Source: RECG01 sp964444805 (GTDB lineage Bacteria; Bacillota_I; Bacilli_A; Acholeplasmatales; Acholeplasmataceae). From it: a stretch of DNA of 21,274 nt. The stretch is from the NCBI GenBank assembly GCA_964444805.1, contig CAYUIK010000088.1:1-21274 (forward strand), written 5' to 3'. The number at the start of each line of letters is the position of its first letter. Position 1 is the stretch's first letter. The notes under the pieces were generated by a model. It saw nothing but the letters and a program-made list of their open reading frames with translations. It ran no database searches and was not told where the DNA came from. Position numbers and translations under genes: made by a program. This document shows, piece by piece, positions 1-5,593 of the stretch.

Positions 1-9
1 GACAGCCAT
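1..9 (-). CDS. 5' end of a leftward gene cut by the window edge
   Basis: Only the first three codons (Met-Ala-Val) lie in the window, so the product cannot be named. An ATG on the minus strand at 9-7 is preceded by GAAGGTG about six bases upstream and by a good sigma-A-type promoter (TTTGCA, 17-base spacer, TATAAT) at 61-33. These three elements in correct order make a real start plausible. It would be divergent from the padR operon. Nothing more can be said from this sequence. Confidence 0.4.
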
Positions 10-32
10 TTTTAACACCTTCTTCCATAGTC

Positions 33-61
33 ATTATATATCAAAACTGCTGATATGCAAA
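33..61 (-). promoter_or_regulatory. Promoter for the leftward gene at the window edge
   Basis: On the minus strand, -35 TTTGCA (61-56), a 17-base spacer and a perfect -10 TATAAT (38-33). The distance to the ATG at position 9 leaves room for a short leader with the GAAGGTG ribosome site. The -35 is only a partial match. Confidence 0.45.
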
Positions 62-198
62 AAAGTGCAAAAGAGACGTGCCCGTCATTACACGATCGAC
101 GGTTTTATTTCTATTATTCTTCGAGTAGTTTCTCCCACCACAGAGAAACATCCAGATCGCGATCGATTCAAAGCCTTTATCTTTTTATTATTATTCAC

Positions 199-228
199 TT
201 GACAATAGTGTATGTCATACAGTATAAT
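199..228 (+). promoter_or_regulatory. Strong sigma-A promoter of the padR operon with internal palindromic operator
   Basis: A perfect -35 TTGACA (199-204) and perfect -10 TATAAT (223-228) are separated by 18 bases. Within the spacer, 209-221 reads TGTATGTCATACA, a 13-bp palindrome around one central base. PadR proteins commonly bind ATGT/ACAT-type dyads over their own promoters, so this is a likely site of autorepression; that role is inferred. The ribosome site GAGGTG follows at 235-240. Confidence 0.8.
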
Positions 229-246
229 AGGGTCGAGGTGAAAGCT

Positions 247-588
247 ATGGTCGAACAAACAGTTCTCTCGCAATTGATCGTCGAACTCAGACGAGGTACA
301 CAAATCCTTTTCGTTCTATCACAATTGAAAGACATGCAGTATGGATATTCCCTACTCCAATCACTCGAAGACAAGGACGTCAATATCGAAGCGGGTACGC
401 TCTACCCGTTGCTTAGAAGACTCGAATCCCAAGGCATTCTTTCGAGTCAGTGGGACACGACGGAGTCACGACCACGCAAGTACTATACGCTATCCGATGA
501 TGGCCGCGAACTCTATGCCGTATTAAAACAGGAATGGAACACGATCAGCAAGGAAATGGATGCCTTGCTCAAGGAGGATTCAAAATGA
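247..588 (+). CDS. PadR family transcriptional regulator
   Basis: A 113-residue winged-helix repressor of the small PadR (PadR-s1) type. The N-terminal part carries the PadR helix-turn-helix and wing, including 'GYSLLQSLED', 'IEAGTLYPLLRRLESQGIL' and 'PRKYYTLSDDGREL', which are hallmark segments of the family; the C-terminal helix serves in dimerisation. The frame is open upstream to 55, but the ATG at 247 is chosen because GAGGTG lies six bases before it and the promoter at 199-228 would lie inside any longer version. The stop codon overlaps the start of the next gene (ATGA at 585-588), so the two are translationally coupled. PadR next to a HAAS/DUF1700 membrane protein is a recurrent Bacillota pair, where the regulator probably controls its own operon in response to envelope stress or an unknown ligand. 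Confidence 0.9.
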   Translation: MVEQTVLSQLIVELRRGTQILFVLSQLKDMQYGYSLLQSLEDKDVNIEAGTLYPLLRRLESQGILSSQWDTTESRPRKYYTLSDDGRELYAVLKQEWNTISKEMDALLKEDSK

Positions 589-1589
589 AAAACATGATTG
601 AACGCTACGTTTACGCCGTCACGAGACGCCTTCCGGAAACGATTCAAGAAGAAGTCAAACAAGAACTTAAAGCCAACATCTATGACATGCTTCCCGAAGG
701 TGCTACGGATGAACAGATCGAGCGCGTATTGCGCGAACTCGGTCATCCTCGGGACATGGCGGTCAAATACCAACCTAAAGACCGTTACCTCATTTCACCG
801 AGATATTTCGCGGATTATCTCTATACGCTCAAGATTGTCGTTATCATTTTAATCCTGATCGGTTTTGCCGTAGGCACACTTGAAACCGTAATCGGTCACA
901 CTCCGAGTCATTTCTTCGAATTGATCGGAAGCATCTTTCAAGTGATCTTTGAAAGCATCTTCGATGGCTTGTTCACTGCATTTGTAATCGTTACGATCAT
1001 ATTCGTCATCATCGAACACGCTCAGCATGAAAAAAAGGCTGAATGGAAGGTCAAGGATTTACCGGAACTGCCCAAAGAAAATCATCTCAACATATCGAGA
1101 ACAACTACGGTTCTCGCGATAATCCTTTCGGTATCGTTTTCGGTCGTATTCATTTTGATTCTTGTGGACTATCACCGTTTAATCGGCATTTATGACGAAG
1201 GCGTACGGATCGTACCGTTCTTCAATCCGGACGCGATCAAAGTTTTTGTTCCCATATTCATCATTGGCCTCATCATCGGTCTTATCGCTCACATATTGAA
1301 ATTGATCGATGGCCGTTGGACAATGCGTACAACCATCACGTATTCATGCCATGAAGTGTTCGATCTCATCGTTCTCGCCGCCTTTTTAACGACTTCAACG
1401 CTTATTCTTCCCGAGTTTTATACGGAACTCGCACGCCTTATGGAACTCACTTCTGAAGAAGTCGCTCGCGCATTCGATGTCGGTTTCGGAGTCATCATTG
1501 CCGTGGCTACGGTGGCCACCGTCATCGAGTTGGGAGTCTTGTGGTACAAGGTCATAAAGCACAAGCGAAAAGTCACCACATCGAAGTGA
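585..1589 (+). CDS. HAAS/DUF1700-type membrane protein, PadR partner
   Basis: A 334-residue integral membrane protein. Residues 1-65 form a soluble helical domain of the HAAS/DUF1700 type ('IERYVYAVTRRLPE', 'EEVKQELKANIYDM', 'VLRELGHPRDMAVKY'). About six hydrophobic segments follow, near residues 83-105, 125-146, 174-195, 219-240, 257-276 and 300-322, and the protein ends in a basic tail. The start at 585 is chosen because AGGAGG at 572-577 sits correctly before it and the ATG overlaps the padR stop; the frame is open further upstream but has no ribosome site there. The family is found as the target or signalling partner of small PadR regulators, but its molecular function is not established. 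The gene is followed by a terminator, so the operon has two genes. Confidence 0.8.
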   Translation: MKNMIERYVYAVTRRLPETIQEEVKQELKANIYDMLPEGATDEQIERVLRELGHPRDMAVKYQPKDRYLISPRYFADYLYTLKIVVIILILIGFAVGTLETVIGHTPSHFFELIGSIFQVIFESIFDGLFTAFVIVTIIFVIIEHAQHEKKAEWKVKDLPELPKENHLNISRTTTVLAIILSVSFSVVFILILVDYHRLIGIYDEGVRIVPFFNPDAIKVFVPIFIIGLIIGLIAHILKLIDGRWTMRTTITYSCHEVFDLIVLAAFLTTSTLILPEFYTELARLMELTSEEVARAFDVGFGVIIAVATVATVIELGVLWYKVIKHKRKVTTSK

Positions 1590-1665
1590 TTCCCCTTGCA
1601 TGTACATGATCGACTATTTCCGATTTCAATCGGGAACCCGAATCATCGATGGGATACGCTCGCTT

Positions 1666-1698
1666 GCAAAAAAACAACCGATGAAGGTTGTTTTTTGC
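1666..1698. terminator. Bidirectional rho-independent terminator
   Basis: Stem GCAAAAAAACAACC (1666-1679) and GGTTGTTTTTTGC (1686-1698), with a single bulged A and a six-base loop. Runs of A on one side and T on the other allow termination in both directions, so it probably serves the HAAS gene on the plus strand and the small membrane protein operon on the minus strand. Confidence 0.75.
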
Positions 1699-1786
1699 TA
1701 CATGAACGCATGAAAGCATATCGATCGGTAAGCATCATGCTTCTTTCCCCTGAAAACGATCGATCCATACCTGTTCGATACTCTGT

Positions 1787-2251
1787 CTAGTTGCTTTCCT
1801 TATAGAGTTTGAACAGCGAAAGTGCTGTTCCTAAAACGGATAGTCCGATCGCTAGAATCAAACCAATCCCATACGTCCAGTCTACATCGATTTCTGTCGT
1901 ACTTTCCAAAACCGAGACCGTCACGGTCGTCCATTGTGGCGTCATGAAAAGCATGAGTGTTGCGGCAAGATCGAGCATCATGGAAAAGAGATACCCCTTT
2001 TTCATAAACAATGGAAGCGATGCCCCGGCCAACGGCAACAGAAACGCCAACAAGACGAGGGGGTTGAACGCAATCTCACCACTTGCCCAACGACCAAGAT
2101 TCGCGAATTCTTTACCGAAAGCGACTTCTAAACCCGAAAACGAGGCATCCGAATCGTTCCAAATCAATACGGGCAAAAACAGCATGATGACGACAAGAAT
2201 ACCAATGAACAGATTGACGAGTCTCAGATCAAAACTTTTTTTCTTGTTCAT
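1787..2251 (-). CDS. Small four-helix membrane protein of unknown function
   Basis: A 154-residue protein that I do not recognise. It has four predicted membrane segments, at about residues 10-31, 63-82, 88-104 and 126-146. A short hydrophilic loop containing 'WNDSDASFSG' follows the first, and a Thr/Glu-rich loop lies between the third and fourth. The N-terminus is basic (MNKKK), which suggests it faces the cytoplasm. The ATG lies four bases after the stop of the GlsB/YeaQ-like gene upstream, so the two are probably one transcript with coupled translation; the ribosome site itself is weak. No catalytic or binding motif is visible. Membrane topology is the only firm statement. Confidence 0.7.
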   Translation of the reverse strand: MNKKKSFDLRLVNLFIGILVVIMLFLPVLIWNDSDASFSGLEVAFGKEFANLGRWASGEIAFNPLVLLAFLLPLAGASLPLFMKKGYLFSMMLDLAATLMLFMTPQWTTVTVSVLESTTEIDVDWTYGIGLILAIGLSVLGTALSLFKLYKESN

Positions 2252-2255
2252 GACA

Positions 2256-2507
2256 TCATCTTCTCGTAAAGGCCGAGACGATAGCGATCAACAATGAGGC
2301 ACCACCGATCGATACCAACATACCGGTCACCGTGAAGGCATTGATAGCTCCAAAACCTAAAAGATCTACGATCCACATACCGAGTGCCGAACCGACAAGC
2401 CCGACAATAATATTGGCAAGCAGTCCCATCCGACGATTCGTCTTCATGACAATACTGGCAATCCAACCTACGATTGCACCAAACAATAACCATAATAAAA
2501 TATACAT
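2256..2507 (-). CDS. GlsB/YeaQ/YmgE family stress-response membrane protein
   Basis: An 83-residue, very hydrophobic protein of the GlsB/YeaQ/YmgE (transglycosylase-associated) family. It shows the family's three-helix layout: 'LLWLLFGAIVGWIASIV' near the N-terminus, a charged turn 'MKTNRR', a glycine-rich middle helix ('NIIVGLVGSALGMWIVDLLG') and a C-terminal glycine-rich helix. Members sit in the cytoplasmic membrane and often rise in general stress; GlsB of enterococci anchors the Asp23-like protein Gls24 at the membrane. No Asp23/Gls24 gene is visible here. The start at 2507 is preferred over the in-frame ATG two codons earlier because AGGAGG (2520-2515) lies seven bases before it but only one base before the other. 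Confidence 0.85.
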   Translation of the reverse strand: MYILLWLLFGAIVGWIASIVMKTNRRMGLLANIIVGLVGSALGMWIVDLLGFGAINAFTVTGMLVSIGGASLLIAIVSAFTRR

Positions 2508-2579
2508 GTCCATACCTCCTTTTAAATCATCGATCAAAAATTAGCATCTGAGTGTATCCGTTCATTCAAAAATCTCTGT

Positions 2580-2678
2580 TTAACGATACACGACTGTTTT
2601 GTTACCGTGACCCCATCCGTGATCTTTCGCTTCATACGCTTGGAGATCCCGAGCTAGCACCCATGGAACATACTTCAA
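2580..2678 (-). CDS. Possible 32-residue small protein with TTG start, or a gene remnant
   Basis: A short open frame not obvious to standard gene finders. It begins with TTG at 2678, nine bases after AAGGTGA (2694-2688), and ends at a TAA (2582-2580). The product is hydrophilic and compositionally sensible, with the ending 'KDHGWGHGNKTVVYR'; it is rich in His, Gly and Trp. A TATAGT box lies just upstream (2701-2696), although so close that the transcript might start inside the ribosome site. It could be a real small protein or the last exon-like scrap of a decayed gene. I do not recognise a family. Confidence 0.3.
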   Translation of the reverse strand: MKYVPWVLARDLQAYEAKDHGWGHGNKTVVYR

Positions 2679-2862
2679 CTGTTATGTTCACCTTCACTAT
2701 ACCATGTAGCAAACGATTAAAAACATGACGACCTATCCTGTGTTTATTCACTTATTTGCCTAAGACCTGCAAAAGCACATTCTTTTTTTCTCTTTTCCAG
2801 GGTTCATACATTTTTAAACGCCATCAGCCTCGAGTTCTCATGATGGGTCGATCAACCTTAAA

Positions 2863-2886
2863 AAGTCAACCGAGATCGATTGACTT
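2863..2886 (-). terminator. Terminator after the peroxiredoxin gene
   Basis: On the minus strand, AAGTCAA pairs with TTGACTT (2886-2880 with 2869-2863) across a ten-base loop and runs into a short T tract. It starts about 20 bases after the peroxiredoxin stop. The stem is short and AT-rich, so confidence is moderate. Confidence 0.55.
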
Positions 2887-2906
2887 ATGTGCTCTGTGAG
2901 CTTGGC

Positions 2907-3590
2907 CTATTTCCTTTCTTTTTTGAAGCACATGAACCAGTCAAGACAATACGTATCTTCATCCTTTGTTTCCATGCGCGTCTTCGCTGTACCACAGGAA
3001 CCGGCAGGTGGAACGATCACATCATTCCCCGGTCGCCAGTCGGCTGGAGTCGCGACGTTATCCGAATCGGCCTTTTGCAAGGCTTCAATGATGCGTTTGA
3101 TCTCATCCATATTGCGACCGGTTGAAAGTGGATAGTATAGAATCGTGCGGATAATTCCCAGCGGATCGATGATGAAAACGGCACGAACCGCTTGGGTCGA
3201 ACTCTGGTTCGGTTGGATCATGCCATACTTTCTCGCGACATCCATCTTGATATCTTCGATCAGCGGAAATTCGACTTCGATATCCTTCATACCCTGCCAT
3301 TCGAGTTCCTTGATCTTTCTGAGCCAGGCAATGTGCGCATAAAGGGAATCAACCGACAGGCCGACGAGTTCGGTATTCAATGCCTTGAATGTCTCGCTCA
3401 TATGAGCGAACGTCATGAACTCGGTCGTGCAGACCGGCGTAAAATCAGCCGGATGGGAAAAGAGAATGACCCATTTTCCTTCATAGTCTTCGGGAAAGCT
3501 GATACTGCCTTGGGTCGTGACGGCCGTAAAGCTCGGTGCCCGATCACCGATCAAGGGCATGCGATATTCTTTGTTTGCCATGTCTTCCAT
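2907..3590 (-). CDS. Peroxiredoxin, Prx6 / 1-Cys type (AhpC/TSA family)
   Basis: A 227-residue cytosolic thiol peroxidase that reduces hydrogen peroxide and alkyl hydroperoxides. The thioredoxin-like core has the active-site segment 'HPADFTPVCTTEF' with Thr51 and peroxidatic Cys54, and the conserved arginine is at Arg136 ('STQAVRAVFIIDP'). The extended C-terminal domain ('TPADWRPGNDVIVPP') marks the Prx6 subfamily. Additional cysteines at 199, 215 and 221, including the ending 'YCLDWFMCFKK', match the archaeal/bacterial long form in which C-terminal cysteines can resolve the oxidised Cys54. AAAGGAGG at 3607-3600 lies nine bases before the ATG at 3590 and selects it over the downstream Met4. 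It is divergent from the Ohr gene, giving a peroxide-defence locus. Confidence 0.95.
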   Translation of the reverse strand: MEDMANKEYRMPLIGDRAPSFTAVTTQGSISFPEDYEGKWVILFSHPADFTPVCTTEFMTFAHMSETFKALNTELVGLSVDSLYAHIAWLRKIKELEWQGMKDIEVEFPLIEDIKMDVARKYGMIQPNQSSTQAVRAVFIIDPLGIIRTILYYPLSTGRNMDEIKRIIEALQKADSDNVATPADWRPGNDVIVPPAGSCGTAKTRMETKDEDTYCLDWFMCFKKERK

Positions 3591-3629
3591 GTTTAAAATC
3601 CTCCTTTATCGATAGGTGTTTACACGTTT

Positions 3630-3658
3630 AGCATAGCGGATTTTCATTAAAAAAGCAA
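3630..3658 (-). promoter_or_regulatory. Promoter of the peroxiredoxin gene
   Basis: On the minus strand, -35 TTGCTT (3658-3653), 17-base spacer, -10 TATGCT (3635-3630). A small GTGT-TT-ACAC dyad lies downstream in the leader (3617-3626). No PerR-type box is visible. Confidence 0.5.
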
Positions 3659-3797
3659 ATCATCGTGCCTACAATCGAACGCATCCCTTGTTCTTTCATC
3701 TCTTTTTTACCAACCTACGGTCTTAAAGGACGATTCTCACTATTGATCGTAAAAAAGGTTTAAATCAAATGTTTATTCAACCATTAAGCACGATTTC

Positions 3798-3826
3798 TTG
3801 TCTCGTTTTCCTTTCTTTGCTATGAT
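3798..3826 (+). promoter_or_regulatory. Promoter of the Ohr/OsmC gene
   Basis: TTGTCT (3798-3803), a 17-base spacer and TATGAT (3821-3826), the latter preceded by TG to give an extended -10 (TGCTATGAT). It lies 25 bases before the ATG at 3851. Confidence 0.6.
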
Positions 3827-3850
3827 GGGGTTAGAAAGAGAGGTCGAGAG

Positions 3851-4270
3851 ATGAAAACCATACTCAGCCGCCAGGCAACCACATACGGAGGCAGAAACGG
3901 TATCATTAAGGATACGGCGTCAAAAACCGAATTGAACATGAGAAAACCCGAGGAAATGGGCGGAAGCCCAAATAAGGAAACCAATCCCGAGGAACTGTTT
4001 TCCATGGGATATAGTGCCTGCTTTGCGAGTTCGATCGAATATCTTCTCAAAAACGACAAGGTGTCCTATGAGGACATCATCGTCAAGGTCGACACGAAAC
4101 TCGTCATGGAAGAAAAAGAGGGTTTCAAGTTCGACGTGACGATCTACCCGAAAATCACGGGCGTTACGAAAGAAATCGAAAAAACGTATATCGATCAAGC
4201 ATATGGTTTTTGTCCCTATTCGAAAGCGATTCGCGACAACGTTCGAGTCACCATCGAAAGCGAACATTAA
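3851..4270 (+). CDS. Organic hydroperoxide resistance protein, Ohr/OsmC family
   Basis: A 139-residue cytosolic OsmC-fold protein that reduces organic hydroperoxides using a pair of cysteines. The two redox cysteines are in the expected contexts: Cys57 in 'MGYSACFASSIEYL' and Cys121 in 'YGFCPYSKAIRDNV'. The catalytic Arg and Glu are probably Arg15 ('YGGRNG') and Glu48 ('NPEELF'). Length and motif spacing fit the Ohr subgroup, which usually depends on lipoylated proteins for reduction. The ribosome site is AGAGAGG at 3837-3843, seven bases before the ATG. It has its own promoter and terminator, so it is monocistronic. No OhrR repressor is encoded nearby. It faces the peroxiredoxin gene across a 260-base divergent spacer. 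Confidence 0.93.
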   Translation: MKTILSRQATTYGGRNGIIKDTASKTELNMRKPEEMGGSPNKETNPEELFSMGYSACFASSIEYLLKNDKVSYEDIIVKVDTKLVMEEKEGFKFDVTIYPKITGVTKEIEKTYIDQAYGFCPYSKAIRDNVRVTIESEH

Positions 4271-4296
4271 AAAGACAAGCGATATCGATCAGACGA

Positions 4297-4322
4297 GAAC
4301 GCCACTTTGGCGTTCTTTTTTT
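4297..4322 (+). terminator. Rho-independent terminator after the Ohr gene
   Basis: GAACGCCA (4297-4304) pairs with TGGCGTTC (4308-4315) across a three-base loop and is followed by seven T residues. It is a strong plus-strand terminator. Confidence 0.9.
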
Positions 4323-4414
4323 CTCTTTACAACGCTTTTAAGTGATGATCGTGCTCAGGATAAAAAAGCGTACCTCTACGCCAGTCGTCGATTGGAAATC
4401 CACCTTAAAAAGGG

Positions 4415-5593
4415 TCAACTGAATCCGTAAAGATCTCGCGTATAAACTTTGTTTTTTACGTCCTCGAGCAGGTCATCCCGCCGATTCGCGAGAATCAAAT
4501 CGGACCTTCTTTTGAAACGATCCAAATCCGGTTCGATCGAGCAATCGGCCACACGATCGAGATGACACGTGGGTTCATAGATGATGACATCGATCCGTGC
4601 CGCTTTTAGGTGTTCGATGACCCGAAGGACGGAGGAATCCCGGAAATTGTCGGAATCCTTTTTCATCGTTAGTCGGAACACGCCAACCGTTTTCGGCCGG
4701 CGACTTACGATCACGCGCGCGATGTGTTCGATTCGGGTATCATTACCGCGAACGATCGCTTCAATCAGATTGTTTGGTACGTCCCGATAATTTGACAAAA
4801 GCTGTTTCGTATCCTTGGGAAGACAGTAGCCACCGTAACCGAAAGATGGATTGTTATAGTGCGTTCCGATTCGCGGATCGAGACTGACGCCATCGATGAT
4901 CGATTTTGCGTCGAGCCCGTGTAGTTCGGCATACGTGTCGAGCTCATTGAAAAACGTCACTCTCATGGCGAGATACGTGTTCGAGAAAAGTTTGATCGCT
5001 TCGGCCTCGGTCGAATCCGTCAATAAAATGTCGACATCCGCTTTTAATGAACAATCACGCAATATGTGTGCGAATCGTTGGGCTTGCTCCGTCCGAGATC
5101 CGATGACGATTCGTGAGGGATGAAGATTGTCCAAAAGAGCTTTTCCTTCTCTTAAAAACTCCGGTGAAAAGATGATTTCTAAAAAAGGATACTTTTCGTT
5201 CTGTTCTTTCGTATAACCGAGAGGAACGGTCGATTTGATGATAACGACCGCTTGCCGGTTGGTCCTGTCGATCGCTTCGAGGACGGATTCGATCGAAGCG
5301 GTATCGAAAGCGTTCGTTACTGGATCATAATCGGTCGGTGTGGCAACAATGACGTAATCGGCGTGGGCATAGACTCCGGTGGAGTCGGCTGTTGCCCACA
5401 GCTGCAAATCACGCGATTTCAGTGCTTCTTCGATCGCGTGATCGACAATCGGACACGTCTTGTTTCGGATCATGTCGACCTTATTCGAATCGATATCGTA
5501 GAGCGTAACTTCGTGATACGCGGACAACAGGATAGCGAGCGAAAGACCGACGTATCCCGCGCCGACAATGGTGATTTTCTTCGTTTCGGTCAT
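4415..5593 (-). CDS. ugd: UDP-glucose 6-dehydrogenase
   Basis: A 392-residue NAD-dependent enzyme that oxidises UDP-glucose to UDP-glucuronate. The N-terminal Rossmann motif is 'GAGYVG' at 11-16, followed by 'IVATPTDYD' (83-91) and 'STVPLGYT' (121-128). Catalytic elements include 'SPEFLREG' with Glu145, Lys201 in 'AEAIKLFSNTY', and the nucleophile Cys257 in 'FGYGGYCLPKDTKQL'. Length and motifs fit the short, E. coli-like Ugd subgroup. Related UDP-ManNAc dehydrogenases share the fold, but the 'YGGYCLPKDTKQL' segment points to Ugd. Its ATG shares one base with the stop of the phospholipase-glycosyltransferase gene (TGATG), so both are translated together. UDP-glucuronate is therefore the likely donor for that glycosyltransferase. 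Confidence 0.92.
   Translation of the reverse strand: MTETKKITIVGAGYVGLSLAILLSAYHEVTLYDIDSNKVDMIRNKTCPIVDHAIEEALKSRDLQLWATADSTGVYAHADYVIVATPTDYDPVTNAFDTASIESVLEAIDRTNRQAVVIIKSTVPLGYTKEQNEKYPFLEIIFSPEFLREGKALLDNLHPSRIVIGSRTEQAQRFAHILRDCSLKADVDILLTDSTEAEAIKLFSNTYLAMRVTFFNELDTYAELHGLDAKSIIDGVSLDPRIGTHYNNPSFGYGGYCLPKDTKQLLSNYRDVPNNLIEAIVRGNDTRIEHIARVIVSRRPKTVGVFRLTMKKDSDNFRDSSVLRVIEHLKAARIDVIIYEPTCHLDRVADCSIEPDLDRFKRRSDLILANRRDDLLEDVKNKVYTRDLYGFS

Noticed and set aside
55..246. 64-residue N-terminal extension of the PadR protein
   Set aside because: The promoter and ribosome site lie inside this stretch and the peptide has no PadR similarity.
1730..1742. AAGCATCATGCTT palindrome
   Set aside because: Short, isolated between convergent operons and not followed by a T tract; a stronger terminator lies next to it.
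3591..3850. PerR or OhrR operator in the peroxide-gene spacer
   Set aside because: No match to the TTATAATNATTATAA-type or TACAATT-AATTGTA-type sites.
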